Origin: CAXBCP01 sp963974055
Lineage (GTDB): Bacteria; Pseudomonadota; Alphaproteobacteria; MPNO01; UBA830
Length of the DNA stretch: 64,000 bases
Assembly: GCA_963974055.1 (NCBI GenBank)
Contig: CAXBCP010000024.1
Location: 1-64,000, forward strand
Reading direction: 5' to 3'
Shown: piece after piece, positions 7,854-16,894 of the stretch
Numbering within the stretch: position 1 is the first letter of the stretch
How the letters are laid out: the number at the start of each line of letters is the position of its first letter
Position numbers and translations under genes: made by a program
Notes under the pieces: model-generated
What the model was told of the DNA's origin: nothing
Databases searched by the model: none
Seen by the model: only the letters and a program-made list of their open reading frames with translations

Positions 7854-8100
7854 CGCGTATGCGCCCCCTTCCCGCCGCTGATAGCAGATTCGGCGAATTC
7901 GGCAAAGCCGCAGGAATGCATATGTGGCCAACGCAAGCGGGCGATTGCGGAAAGGCACCGCGGGATTCGCCGGGAACCGATGGGGACGGCCTGCGGGACG
8001 GTACCGTCAACATCCCGTTAACCGTGAATTTTCATCGTTGCTCAACCCTGTCGGTGTAAACAGAAGGTGAGAGTTTCCAAAGCCATGAAGGCGACAGGAC

Positions 8101-8463
8101 ATGCAGGACCGCAGACCCATCAAGCGCAGGCAGCGCAGGTTCCGGAAACGGGTCCTGTTCGCGATGGCGTTCGCCGGGTTTTCCGTCCTCTTCTATCAGA
8201 GCGCCCTCACCTTCAAACAGGACCGGATCGCCGCCGCCGTCATGACGGCGCCGCATCACGATTCCCTGCCGCACGGCGCCGGCGCCGTTTCTGCCGCAAC
8301 CGTCGGGTCCGATTCAAAAACCGTGCCCTATGCGGCGGCGCCGCTCCAGGGACCGGTCGCGGTCGGCCTGGCTTTCCGCATAAACGGTACCCCGGGACTC
8401 GATGCGGTGGGCGCCCGGATACAACGCCGGGACGCCCGCGACGGCGCACCGCGGCCCTTCTGA
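8101..8463 (+). CDS. Small single-span membrane protein, hypothetical
   Basis: This 120-residue frame begins with a strongly basic segment (RRPIKRRQRRFRKR) followed by one hydrophobic helix (VLFAMAFAGFSVLFY), then a low-complexity tail. A weak AAGG precedes the ATG. No family is recognised. A degenerate half CtrA-type site lies about 70 bases upstream, too weak to call. Confidence 0.42.
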   Translation: MQDRRPIKRRQRRFRKRVLFAMAFAGFSVLFYQSALTFKQDRIAAAVMTAPHHDSLPHGAGAVSAATVGSDSKTVPYAAAPLQGPVAVGLAFRINGTPGLDAVGARIQRRDARDGAPRPF

Positions 8464-8514
8464 CAGAACACCGCCGGAGCAACCGGCGCAAGGCGTCTGT
8501 CGATTTGGGAAGAA

Positions 8515-8591
8515 TGGCGCACCCGAAGAGATTCGAACTCCTAACCTCCTGATTCGTAGTCAGGTGCTCTATCCAGTTGAGCTACGGGTGC
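8515..8591 (-). tRNA. tRNA-Arg(ACG)
   Basis: The minus strand folds as a complete tRNA: acceptor GCACCCG/CGGGTGC, anticodon arm CCTGA-CTACGAA-TCAGG with anticodon ACG, T-arm containing GTTCGAATC, discriminator G and an encoded CCA (plus-strand TGG at 8515-8517). A sigma70-like promoter lies just upstream. No integrase or duplicated 3' end was seen nearby, so it does not look like an attachment site. Confidence 0.96.
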
Positions 8592-8602
8592 GCGTGGGCA
8601 GG

Positions 8603-8631
8603 GGTATAACCAATGCGCGGCGTCGGTGCAA
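8603..8631 (-). promoter_or_regulatory. Promoter of tRNA-Arg
   Basis: Read on the minus strand, TTGCAC and TATACC are separated by 17 bases. The -10 ends 12 bases before the tRNA 5' end, as expected for a stable RNA promoter. Confidence 0.6.
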
Positions 8632-8923
8632 TGCGTTCTTTGAACCGAAATAGCCGCGTCCTGTATTCCGTCCGGTTTCGGGCGGCGGCGCCGTTTTGCC
8701 CGATTCGGCCAAGCGGTTCGCCCATCGGTCAGGGAAATCCCGCCCCGCGGAAAGGCAATCCACCCGGCGCCTACCTGCGGCGAACCGACCCGGCCGGCGC
8801 GCCGGGGCCGCCCCGAAATACCCCGAATATTCGCCGCCGGGGACGGTAGCGCCAGTCACAACCCGCCCGGCAGACCGGAATTCGGTCAAAAACGGGCAAA
8901 AAGTTGTGCGCGTGCCCGAATTC
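8632..8923. other. Gene-free stretch between tRNA-Arg and an OmpA-like lipoprotein gene
   Basis: I find no convincing gene here. The short frames on both strands lack ribosome binding sites or family features. The stretch from 8924 to the next gene holds GANTC sites and a candidate promoter, listed separately. Confidence 0.6.
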
Positions 8924-9062
8924 GAATCGAATCGGACAAGCGGGTAGTGCCGTTATTGACACGGACAAGCGCCTTGTGGAGCGCGAATCGTTAAAGTATT
9001 ATGCCCGCCGGTTGGGGCGGGTTAGCAGAATCTTACTATTTTCCAATTATTTGCTGTGACTC
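8924..9062. promoter_or_regulatory. Cluster of five GANTC sites in the promoter region of the 9108 gene
   Basis: GAATC occurs at 8924, 8929, 8985 and 9028, and GACTC at 9058. GANTC is the recognition site of the alphaproteobacterial CcrM methyltransferase, and GANTC-bearing promoters are typical GcrA targets. No ccrM or gcrA gene lies in this window, so methylation is inferred from the lineage. Confidence 0.4.
8974..9002 (+). promoter_or_regulatory. Candidate sigma70 promoter for the 9108 lipoprotein gene
   Basis: TTGTGG and TATTAT are separated by exactly 17 bases, about 105 bases upstream of the ATG at 9108. A GANTC site (8985-8989) falls in the spacer. Confidence 0.45.
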
Positions 9063-9107
9063 GTACTATAAACCTATGAACTGAAATATTGGGGGTAAGG
9101 CCGAACC

Positions 9108-10295
9108 ATGGCCCGTGTAAGAACCCGAACACAAATAGCGAATAACTGCGCAACCCTCGTCCTTGCGGCCGGTCTGCTTGGCGGCTGCTCGATGGCGTCC
9201 GATGCGCTATGGCCCTCGCTGACCGGCGACGATCCCGCCGGCAACGGCAATGCGCAATCCACAATCCCCGCATCGCAGGCCGAGGCGAACCGGCAACCGA
9301 CGCTGTCGCCACCGCCGCCGCCGGCGCTGGGCCGGACGAACTTCGTCCCGCCGCAGATCAGCCAGGGCGTATCGACCGGCACCTATGTCGGTCAGCGCGT
9401 GGTCGAACTGCGCGGCGAACTGCAGCGGCTGCAGGGCCAGATCGGCCAGCAGAACCAGCAGCTTCAGGCAATCCGCAACCTGACGGTTCAGCACTCGCAG
9501 AATTATCACGGCACGGTCGCCGCGGTGAATTCGAAGCTGCAGGTCGGCACGACCCCGGGCAATCCGACACTGGTGAACCAGTGGAACGTCGCCCAGGCGA
9601 GCCTCGCGCAGGTTGAAAACGATATCGCGCAGATGAATTCGCTGGCCAACGGCGTTGCCGGCACATCGACGCTGTCGGCGTATCTCCTTGAAACCACCCG
9701 CGCCGCTTACGGGCTGTCGGGCGCGGTCGATGCCGATCATCGCCAGCTCGCGGTGCTCGAAGACGAAGTCAACCGCACCGTCGTGCTGATCGATCGGCTG
9801 CTGAACGAACTGAGCGAAGACGTCAGCCGCCAGAACAATTATCTCAGCGCGGAACGGACCAACCTGACGACACTGGCGCTTGCCATCAAGAATGGCGAGC
9901 TGCTGGGATCGAGCCTCGGCAACCGGGCGTATTCTTCCTCGGCGCCGGCGTCGAGCGGCTTCCAGGCCGCACCGGCGGCAAGCAGCGGCGGCGTCCGCCG
10001 CCCGCTGGTCGTGATCCGGTTCGACCGCACGAACGTCCAGTACGAACAGCCGCTCTATAACGCGGTCAGCCGCGCGCTCCAGCGCCGCCCGAACGCGATG
10101 TTCGACCTTGTCGCAATTGCGCCCAACCGCGGCAATGCCGCCCGGGTCGCGCTTGCCACCAGTTCGTCCAAGAAAAACGCCGAGACCGTTCTGCGGTCGC
10201 TGTCCGACATGGGCCTGCCGCTCGACCGGGTCCGCCTGTCGGCCCTGACCAGCAATACGGCAGCCACCAACGAAGTACACGTATACGTGCGCTGA
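9108..10295 (+). CDS. Lipoprotein with coiled coil and OmpA-like C-terminal fold
   Basis: The 395-residue product has a lipoprotein signal peptide with lipobox LLGGC near residues 23-27. A Pro-rich linker (SPPPPPALG) follows, then a long Gln-rich helical region (about 95-240, RGELQRLQGQIGQQNQQ and later heptads) likely to form a coiled coil. The C-terminal 100 residues alternate strand and helix like an OmpA domain (PLVVIRFDR, NAVSRALQRR, FDLVAIAP, KKNAETVLRSLSDMGL, NEVHVYVR). The usual OmpA peptidoglycan motif (N-x2-L-S-x2-RA) is not recognisable, so peptidoglycan binding is uncertain. It probably acts in the envelope. A strong terminator follows. Confidence 0.8.
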   Translation: MARVRTRTQIANNCATLVLAAGLLGGCSMASDALWPSLTGDDPAGNGNAQSTIPASQAEANRQPTLSPPPPPALGRTNFVPPQISQGVSTGTYVGQRVVELRGELQRLQGQIGQQNQQLQAIRNLTVQHSQNYHGTVAAVNSKLQVGTTPGNPTLVNQWNVAQASLAQVENDIAQMNSLANGVAGTSTLSAYLLETTRAAYGLSGAVDADHRQLAVLEDEVNRTVVLIDRLLNELSEDVSRQNNYLSAERTNLTTLALAIKNGELLGSSLGNRAYSSSAPASSGFQAAPAASSGGVRRPLVVIRFDRTNVQYEQPLYNAVSRALQRRPNAMFDLVAIAPNRGNAARVALATSSSKKNAETVLRSLSDMGLPLDRVRLSALTSNTAATNEVHVYVR

Positions 10296-10312
10296 CGGAG
10301 GCCGTTATCCGA

Positions 10313-10347
10313 TAAAAAAACGGACGCCCTGCGGCGTCCGTTTTTTT
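10313..10347. terminator. Bidirectional rho-independent terminator
   Basis: ACGGACGCC-CTGC-GGCGTCCGT is flanked by seven A on the left and seven T on the right. It separates the lipoprotein gene (+) from the converging flavin reductase-like gene (-). Confidence 0.9.
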
Positions 10348-10396
10348 GTGCGGCGTGCCCCGTTACAGCGCGGGGCCGGATAAATTCCCCGTCGGC

Positions 10397-11077
10397 CTAT
10401 TCCGCCGCATCCCGGCCATGGGCGCGGCCTTCCAGTCCGCGGCGGATCTTTTCGATATCCGGACCGCCGGGCGCCATCTCGAACACGGATTCGACGGACG
10501 TATAATCGAAATATCCCATCCGGGCGAGCGGGCGGCATTTGAGAATATCGATCTTGCCCTCGTCGGTAATCACGTCGTCGCTGATATGCACGCCGAGCAC
10601 TTCGCCGACGACGACATAGACGATGTTGTCGACCGAGTTCCCGGGCAGGGTCAGGGTGGTGTGGTATCTGCATTCCAGATGCACGGGGGACGCCTTGACC
10701 CGGGGCGGGGCGACCATGTTCGACGGAATCATTTCAAGCCCCGCCATCTCTGCCTCGTCGACGTCGGACGGCACCATCTGGGCGGTGGTGTTGATCTGGT
10801 CGCGCAGTTCCCAGGTCGCCATGTTGCACACGAACTCGCCGGTCAGGACCGCGTTGCGCGCGCTGTCCTTCGGCCCGCCATCGCCAAACTGCGACCCGGA
10901 CGAAAACATCACATAGGGCGGATCGTAGCCGAGATTGTTGAACTGGCTGTAGGGCGCCAGATTGACCACGCCGTCGGTATCCAGCGTCGTGATCCAGCCG
11001 ATCGGGCGGGGAACGACGATCGATTTATAGGGATTATAAGGCAGGCCGTGATCGTTCTTGGCGGTTTCGTAGAACAT
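10397..11077 (-). CDS. Flavin reductase-like (FMN-binding split-barrel) protein
   Basis: This 226-residue protein has the flavin reductase-like fold. NPYKSIVVPRPIGWITT and NLAPYSQFNNLGYDPP are typical of the family that includes flavin reductases and related FMN proteins; VYVVVGEVLGVHISDDVI is the conserved later strand. The ATG at 11077 follows GGAGG at 5 bases. It is monocistronic and ends at the shared terminator. It may supply reduced flavin to an oxygenase, but the partner is not evident. Confidence 0.85.
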   Translation of the reverse strand: MFYETAKNDHGLPYNPYKSIVVPRPIGWITTLDTDGVVNLAPYSQFNNLGYDPPYVMFSSGSQFGDGGPKDSARNAVLTGEFVCNMATWELRDQINTTAQMVPSDVDEAEMAGLEMIPSNMVAPPRVKASPVHLECRYHTTLTLPGNSVDNIVYVVVGEVLGVHISDDVITDEGKIDILKCRPLARMGYFDYTSVESVFEMAPGGPDIEKIRRGLEGRAHGRDAAE

Positions 11078-11166
11078 AGGCGCCTCCGGCTATCGTATTT
11101 TTTTATCGCGCAACGATTATCGGGGCGGGGTGCGGGTAAGGCAAACTCATTCTCCCCGCGCCGCCG

Positions 11167-12045
11167 TCAGGCGCCTGGCGCATCCGCCGGCACGTTGTCG
11201 ATCAGCCGGGTCTTTCCGATCCATGCGGCGGCAAAAACCCGGAGGCCCGGGCGGTAGCTTTCGGCCGGCGCCAGGGTCGCAGCGTCGCGAATATCGAAAT
11301 AATCGACACGGTCGAACCCCGATTCGAGCAGGGCGCGACGGCCCCATTCGCACTGGGCGGCGATATCGATATCCGGATGCAGCCGGTCGGCGACCGCCGA
11401 CAGCGTCCCGAACAAACGCGCCGCGACGGACACCTGCGCCTCGGTCAGATAGTTGTTGCGCGACGACAGGGCGAGCCCGGTGGCCGCGCGGACGATGGGC
11501 ACGCCGATGATGCGGATGCCGAGACCGAGCTGCTCGGTCATCTTTTCGATCACCTTGAGCTGCTGATAATCCTTTTCCCCGAAATAGGCGACATAGGGCT
11601 GACAGTGTTCGAACAGTTTAGAGACCACGGTGGTCACGCCGTCGAAATGGCCAGGCCGCGCAGCGCCGCACATGCCCTCGGTAACGCCGTCGACGGTCAC
11701 GGTGATTTCAAATCCGTCAGGGTACATTTCATCGACGCCGGGCGCATAGACGATATCCACGCCGTGTTTTTCGAAGAGCGCCAGATCCTGCGCCTCGTCG
11801 CGGGGGTAGGAGCTAAAATCCTCGCCCTCGCCGAACTGGGTCGGGTTTACGAACAGGCTTGCGATCACCAGCCGGCAATCGCGCCGCGCGCGGTTTACCA
11901 GCGTCAGGTGACCGGCATGCAGGGATCCCATGGTGGGAACGAGACCGATGATCGCCCCCTCTTCGCGATAGGGGGCCGTTGCCGCACGCAGTTCCGCGGC
12001 GGTGCGCAGGACGATCATGGGCGCGTGCTCGATTTCTGCCGACAC
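11167..12045 (-). CDS. panC: Pantoate--beta-alanine ligase
   Basis: This enzyme joins pantoate and beta-alanine with ATP in the last step of pantothenate synthesis. The 292-residue protein shows PTMGSLHAGHLTLV (HIGH-type nucleotide-binding motif), FVNPTQFGEGEDF, YFGEKDYQQLKVI and LSSRNNYL (KMSKS-like loop). The start is unclear: GTG at 12045 or ATG at 12018, neither with a clear ribosome binding site. It lies 51 bases downstream of panB, forming a panB-panC operon. Confidence 0.96.
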   Translation of the reverse strand: MSAEIEHAPMIVLRTAAELRAATAPYREEGAIIGLVPTMGSLHAGHLTLVNRARRDCRLVIASLFVNPTQFGEGEDFSSYPRDEAQDLALFEKHGVDIVYAPGVDEMYPDGFEITVTVDGVTEGMCGAARPGHFDGVTTVVSKLFEHCQPYVAYFGEKDYQQLKVIEKMTEQLGLGIRIIGVPIVRAATGLALSSRNNYLTEAQVSVAARLFGTLSAVADRLHPDIDIAAQCEWGRRALLESGFDRVDYFDIRDAATLAPAESYRPGLRVFAAAWIGKTRLIDNVPADAPGA

Positions 12046-12096
12046 GGTTTTGTCTGGCTTACGAACGTTGGAGATGGGACATGCCGGGCGCTGAAT

Positions 12097-12951
12097 TCAC
12101 GGTTTGAGGTGACGTACCTCTGCGCCGTCCGTCTTGGGCGCGCCGAAGCAGTATTCGGCAGACGGGAACCGGCGGGCGCGGACGTCTTCGGCATAGGCCG
12201 CCGCGGCCTTGCCGAGCTCGGCGCCCAGTTCGGCATACCGTTTGACGAATTTGGGGGTGAAATCGCTGAACATTCCGACAAGGTCTTCGGTCACCAGAAC
12301 CTGTCCGTCGCAGTCGGCGGACGCGCCGATGCCGATCGTCGGGACCGGGACGACCTGCGTGATTTCCCGCGCCACCGGCTCCATAACGCCTTCGACCACC
12401 ATCGAGAACGCGCCGGCATCGGCGACTGCGCGGGCATCGTCGATCACCTGGCGGGCGACGGCGGTGTCCTTGCCCTGGACCCGGAAGCCGCCATAGGTGT
12501 TCACCGATTGCGGCATCAATCCGACATGCCCCATCACGGGAATCCCGCGTTTGGCGAGAAATTCGATGGTCGGCGCGAGCGCGACGCCGGCTTCCAGCTT
12601 GACCGCATCGCAACCGGTTTCCTGCATCACGCGGACGGCGTTGCGATAGGCCTGCTCCGCCGATTCCTGGTAGGAGCCGAACGGCATATCGACGACGACG
12701 CAGGCGCGCTGCGACCCGCGGACCACGGCGGCGCCGTGGTTGATCATCATATCGAGCGTCACGGCCAGGGTCGTATCGAGGCCATAAACCACCATGCCGA
12801 GCGAATCGCCGACCAGAAGACAGTCGACATGTTCGTCGAGAAACTGCGCCATCGGCGCCGTATACGCGGTCAGAACCGCAATCGGTTCTCCGCCCTTGCG
12901 CGCCGCGAGTTCCGGCGCTGTAATCCGTTTTATCCGGGTAGGGGTGCTCAT
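12097..12951 (-). CDS. panB: 3-methyl-2-oxobutanoate hydroxymethyltransferase
   Basis: This enzyme makes ketopantoate from alpha-ketoisovalerate and methylene-tetrahydrofolate, the first committed step of pantothenate synthesis. The 284-residue protein has the metal- and substrate-site motifs VGDSLGMVVYGLDTT, VVDMPFGSY, AVKLEAG, GHVGLMPQSVN and VVEGV (catalytic Glu). It is the first gene of the panB-panC pair, divergent from ggt with 95 bases between starts. Confidence 0.97.
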   Translation of the reverse strand: MSTPTRIKRITAPELAARKGGEPIAVLTAYTAPMAQFLDEHVDCLLVGDSLGMVVYGLDTTLAVTLDMMINHGAAVVRGSQRACVVVDMPFGSYQESAEQAYRNAVRVMQETGCDAVKLEAGVALAPTIEFLAKRGIPVMGHVGLMPQSVNTYGGFRVQGKDTAVARQVIDDARAVADAGAFSMVVEGVMEPVAREITQVVPVPTIGIGASADCDGQVLVTEDLVGMFSDFTPKFVKRYAELGAELGKAAAAYAEDVRARRFPSAEYCFGAPKTDGAEVRHLKP

Positions 12952-13046
12952 CGTCGCCCTCCGCGAGCTGATCCGGCTGAAGTCGCGGCTTTTCTACCCC
13001 CTTTTTCGCACCTGCAAAAGGAATTCCTCCGAATGCTGTTATCACC

Positions 13047-14765
13047 TTGATTCACCAACGATATCCAGCTTCGGGATATTGCCGGACCTTGCTGATTGCC
13101 GGCATATGCGCCGTGATCTCCGCCTGTGCGGGCACCACCGAGATGCCGCGGCGGCATATGATTTCCACGGCCAATCCGCTGGCATCGGCGGCGGGACGCG
13201 ACATTCTGCGGGCCGGCGGCAGCGCGGTCGACGCCGCGATCGCCGCCCAGGCGGTCCTGACCCTGGTGGAACCGCAAAGTTCAGGCATTGGCGGCGGCGC
13301 ATTCCTGATGCATTTCCGAAAATCCGCCCGCCGCGTCGAAGCCTATGACGGCCGCGAAACCGCGCCCACCGCCATCCGGCCGGACGTGTTCATGACCGCC
13401 GACGGCAAGCGCCGCAACTTTCGCGACGTCAGCACGGGCGGCGCGGCGGTCGGCGTGCCGGGAATCCTGCACATGCTCGCCATGGCCTATCGCGATCACG
13501 GCACGCTGCCCTGGGCGCGCCTGTTCGAACCCGCCATAGCGCTGGCGGAAAACGGCTTCGCGATATCGCCGCGGCTGCACGGCATGATCCGGGCCTCCAA
13601 AGACCTGAAAGATTTCCCGGCGGCACGGGCCTATTTCCTGACACCGGGCGGCGCCGCGAAACCGGCGGGGGCGATTCTCAGAAACCCGGCACTTGCCGAT
13701 ACCTACAAACGCATCGCCAGAGACGGCGCAGCGGCGTTCTATGGCGGCGATATCGCCCGCGATATCTCGGCGGCGGTTTCCGGCGCGGCGCGCAACCCGG
13801 CGAAGATGACCGTTGACGATATCGCCGGCTACCGGGCGAAAAAACGCGGGGCAATCTGCCGTCCCTACCGGCAGTGGCGGCTCTGCGCGATGCCGCCGCC
13901 GACATCGGGCGGCATTACGACCCTGCAGATTCTCGGGCTGCTCGAACGGTTCGACATGGCGCGGATTGCGCCGTCTTCGGTCCAGGCGGTCCATTTGATC
14001 TCGGAGGCCAGCCGCCTCGCCTATGCCGACCGGCGGCGCTATATCGGCGATCCGGATTTCGTGAGCGTGCCGGTGGACGGCCTGCTCGACCGCGACTACC
14101 TGCACCGGCGCGGCGCGCGGATTTCCGCCGGAGAGAGCCTCGGCGTCGTGACGCCGGGCCGCCCGCCCGGCAGCGATACGGCCCGGTTCGCGGACGACGA
14201 CCGGGAAGGCTTCCCGTCGACATCGCACCTGTCGGTGATCGACGGCGACGGCAATGCCGTCAGCATGACCACGACGATCGAGCGCGCCTTCGGCAGCCGG
14301 CTGATGGTGCGGGGTTTTCTGCTCAACAACCAGTTGACCGATTTCGCCTATATCCCGCGGCGCGGCGGGCGCACGGTTGCCAACGCGGTCGCCGCCGGCA
14401 AGCGGCCCCGCAGTTCCATGTCGCCGACCCTGGTATTCGATGCGGACGGCAAACTGTTCGCCACCGTCGGGTCGCCCGGCGGGTCGCGGATCATCGGCTA
14501 TGTCGCGAAGACGCTGATCGGCCTGCTCGACTGGAATCTCAGCATGCAGGCGGCCATCGACCTGCCCAACCACATCAACCGCAACGGCGCGACCGAGCTG
14601 GAGAAAAACACCATGCTGACCGGCCATGCCGACGCGCTCCGCCGACGGGGACACAAGATCCGCCTGGGATCCCTGGTGAGCGGCCTGCACGGCATCCGCG
14701 TAACCCCCGGCGGCTACGACGGCGGCGCCGACAGACGGCGCGAGGGCGTGGCCCTTGGGGATTGA
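13047..14765 (+). CDS. ggt: Gamma-glutamyltransferase, probable lipoprotein
   Basis: This is a 572-residue Ntn-hydrolase that transfers or hydrolyses gamma-glutamyl groups of glutathione. GIGGGAFLMHF, the self-cleavage site PSTSHLSVID (nucleophile Thr at about residue 392, next to SHL), KRPRSSMSPTL and VGSPGGSRIIG are all present, so it should mature into two subunits. The N-terminus has a hydrophobic segment with lipobox-like VISAC near residue 27, suggesting membrane anchoring. The only start that includes the signal peptide is a TTG at 13047 without a good ribosome binding site; the exact start is uncertain. The EamA gene follows 8 bases later. Confidence 0.94.
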   Translation: MIHQRYPASGYCRTLLIAGICAVISACAGTTEMPRRHMISTANPLASAAGRDILRAGGSAVDAAIAAQAVLTLVEPQSSGIGGGAFLMHFRKSARRVEAYDGRETAPTAIRPDVFMTADGKRRNFRDVSTGGAAVGVPGILHMLAMAYRDHGTLPWARLFEPAIALAENGFAISPRLHGMIRASKDLKDFPAARAYFLTPGGAAKPAGAILRNPALADTYKRIARDGAAAFYGGDIARDISAAVSGAARNPAKMTVDDIAGYRAKKRGAICRPYRQWRLCAMPPPTSGGITTLQILGLLERFDMARIAPSSVQAVHLISEASRLAYADRRRYIGDPDFVSVPVDGLLDRDYLHRRGARISAGESLGVVTPGRPPGSDTARFADDDREGFPSTSHLSVIDGDGNAVSMTTTIERAFGSRLMVRGFLLNNQLTDFAYIPRRGGRTVANAVAAGKRPRSSMSPTLVFDADGKLFATVGSPGGSRIIGYVAKTLIGLLDWNLSMQAAIDLPNHINRNGATELEKNTMLTGHADALRRRGHKIRLGSLVSGLHGIRVTPGGYDGGADRRREGVALGD

Positions 14766-14773
14766 ACCGGCAT

Positions 14774-15625
14774 ATGAGTAACGCGGCGAAAGGTGCGCTA
14801 TGGATGATCGCGGCAGCGGGAGCGCTGACCGCGATGGCGGTCTGCATCCGCTATCTGCCCGCCTATTCGGTTCTGCTGATGATTTTCCTGCGCAACGTGA
14901 TCAACCTGGTCCTGATGGCGCCGTCGCTTCTCCGCCAGGGCACCCAGATGGTCAAAACCGGACGTCTCGGCACCCATGCGCTGCGCAATGCGTTTCTCTA
15001 TGGCGGCAATGTCGCGTGGTTTTACGGCGTAACGCTGATCGCGCTTGCCGATGTCGCGTCGCTGCAGTTCACATCGCCCCTGTTCACCGCCCTGATCGCC
15101 GCGGCGTTTCTCGGCGAGCGGATCGGCGGCCACCGCCTGATCGCCATCGTCGTCGGATTCGCAGGCGCGCTGATCATCATCCGGCCCGGCGTTATCCCGA
15201 TCAATCTCGGCACCGTCATGATCCTGATCGCGGCATTCCTGTATTCCTGCGCCCATGTAGTGACCAAGCGGCTGTCGGACACCGAATCAGGCTCGACGGT
15301 CGTGTTCTACATGAGCGTCACGATCCTGGTCTATTCGGCGATCCCGGCGTTTTTCGTGTGGCAGACCCCGGCCTGGGCCGACATGCCAGCCATGATCGGC
15401 CTCGGCATCACCGGGTATGCGACGCATTACTGCATCACCCGCTCGCTGGCGAAGGGGGATGCGAGCTTCGTGATCGCCTTCGATTTCATGCGCCTGCCGT
15501 TTTCGGCGATCCTGGGCTGGCTGCTGTTCCGCGAAATTCTCGACATCTGGACCTGCGCCGGGGCGCTGATCATCTTCGCCGCCGGGTATTACAGCACGGT
15601 CAGCGAGGCGAAAAAGACGGGATAG
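14774..15625 (+). CDS. EamA/DMT-family exporter
   Basis: This 283-residue protein has ten predicted helices in two EamA repeats, with typical signatures GGNVAWFYGVTLIALADVAS, FTSPLFTALIAAAFLGER and IAFDFMRLPFSAILGW. The ATG at 14774 lies 8 bases after the ggt stop, so the two are probably cotranscribed. It probably exports a small metabolite or amino acid; linkage to ggt might suggest a peptide or thiol product, but this is speculation. A second, similar EamA gene lies at 17754. Confidence 0.9.
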   Translation: MSNAAKGALWMIAAAGALTAMAVCIRYLPAYSVLLMIFLRNVINLVLMAPSLLRQGTQMVKTGRLGTHALRNAFLYGGNVAWFYGVTLIALADVASLQFTSPLFTALIAAAFLGERIGGHRLIAIVVGFAGALIIIRPGVIPINLGTVMILIAAFLYSCAHVVTKRLSDTESGSTVVFYMSVTILVYSAIPAFFVWQTPAWADMPAMIGLGITGYATHYCITRSLAKGDASFVIAFDFMRLPFSAILGWLLFREILDIWTCAGALIIFAAGYYSTVSEAKKTG

Positions 15626-15661
15626 ATATCTTCGCGCCCGGATTGGCTGTAGACTGCCGGC

Positions 15662-16894
15662 ATGAATGATATTGCAGATACCGCACCGCCCGAAACCGGC
15701 GCTGCCCCCACCGACCGCCCGGTTATCCGGGTCTCCCCCGGACGCCAGAAACGCGTGCGCGCCGGCCACCCCTGGGTGTTTTCCAACGAGATCGAGATGA
15801 CGCCGGAAGCCAAGGCGCTGCCGCGCGGCACCGTGGTCGATGTGGTCGATGCCGCCGGCAGCGCCATCGGCACGGCGATCTTCAACCCCAATACGCTGAT
15901 CAGCGCGCGGCTGCTGACATCCCATTCCTTTGCCGACATCGACGCGGACTGGCTGGCGGCGAAGATCGTGCGCGCCGCCGCCCTGCGCGACCGTCTCTAC
16001 GACCGGCCGTTTTACCGCCTGGTCCATGCCGAGGCCGACGGCCTGCCCGGCCTGATCGTCGACCGTTACGGCGATGCCTGCGTGGTCCAGATCAATACCG
16101 CCGGGATGGAACTGCTGGTCGCCGACATCGTCGCCGCCCTGCAGCAGGCAATCGCGCCGACCGGAATCGTGCTGCAGCGGGACAGCGCCGCACGGCATCT
16201 TGAAGGGTTGCCGGATGCGGCGCCGGAAATCGTCGGCAGCGTCCCGTCGCCCGCGCATCTCACCGAAAACGGGGTCGGCTTCCTCGCCGATCTTTCCGAG
16301 GGCCAGAAGACCGGCTGGTTTTACGATCACCGCGAAAACCGCGCCCGGATAGCCGCTCTTTCCGGCGGCCGGCGTGTTGCCGACGTCTACAGCTATCTCG
16401 GCGGGTTCGGCCTGCAGGCCGCGGCAGCGGGCGCGTCGGACGTGGTCTGTATCGACCGCTCCGAGCCGGCGCTCGACCTCGCGGCGCAGGCCGCAAAAGC
16501 CGCCGGGCTCGGCGACATCGCCCGGTTCGAGAAATCCGAAGCCTTCGCCGCGCTCGAGGCGCTGTCCGACGCGAAGGAGAAATTCGGCGTGGTCATCGCC
16601 GACCCGCCCGCCTTCGTGAAATCGAAGAAGGATCTGAAACCGGGCGCGCGCGGCTATCGCAAGCTGACCCGTATGGCGGCGAAGATCGTCGAACACGAAG
16701 GCATTCTGTGCGTCGCGTCGTGTTCGCATCACATGCCGATGGATGTCTATGCCGAACAGGTCCGGCGCGGCGTTCACGATGCCGGGCGCACGGGCCGTAT
16801 TCTGCATATCGACGGCGCCGGCCCGGACCACCCGGTGCATCCGCACCTGCCGGAAAGCGCCTATCTGAAATGTCTGCTGCTGCAGCTGGACTGA
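15662..16894 (+). CDS. RlmI/RlmK-like class I rRNA methyltransferase
   Basis: This 410-residue protein has an N-terminal PUA-like domain (VSPGRQKRVRAGHPWVFSNE), a central EEHEE-type region (YRLVHAEADGLPGLIVDRYG) and a C-terminal Rossmann methyltransferase. VADVYSYLGGFGLQAAAAG is the SAM-binding motif I and VIADPPAFVKSKKDL the catalytic motif. The family methylates cytosine-5 of 23S rRNA (RlmI modifies C1962 in E. coli). The architecture is clear, but the modified base here is inferred. Confidence 0.93.
   Translation: MNDIADTAPPETGAAPTDRPVIRVSPGRQKRVRAGHPWVFSNEIEMTPEAKALPRGTVVDVVDAAGSAIGTAIFNPNTLISARLLTSHSFADIDADWLAAKIVRAAALRDRLYDRPFYRLVHAEADGLPGLIVDRYGDACVVQINTAGMELLVADIVAALQQAIAPTGIVLQRDSAARHLEGLPDAAPEIVGSVPSPAHLTENGVGFLADLSEGQKTGWFYDHRENRARIAALSGGRRVADVYSYLGGFGLQAAAAGASDVVCIDRSEPALDLAAQAAKAAGLGDIARFEKSEAFAALEALSDAKEKFGVVIADPPAFVKSKKDLKPGARGYRKLTRMAAKIVEHEGILCVASCSHHMPMDVYAEQVRRGVHDAGRTGRILHIDGAGPDHPVHPHLPESAYLKCLLLQLD

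Noticed and set aside
6780..8021. Long plus-strand frame antisense to the BenE-like gene
   Set aside because: Its Arg/Gln/His-rich translation has no domain features and mirrors the real gene; this is typical of GC-rich coding DNA. The same holds for long antisense frames at 55268-57199 and 60492-62624.
8029..8043. TTAACCGTGAATTTT upstream of the small gene at 8101 as a fifth CtrA-type box
   Set aside because: Only the left half matches; the right half has two mismatches, and half sites are expected by chance.
8515..8591. tRNA-Arg as an integration site
   Set aside because: No integrase gene, no repeated tRNA 3' end and no change in gene content beside it were seen.
8569..8968. Short frames on both strands in the gap after tRNA-Arg
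   Set aside because: They overlap the tRNA or its promoter, have no ribosome binding site and show no domain or signal-peptide features.
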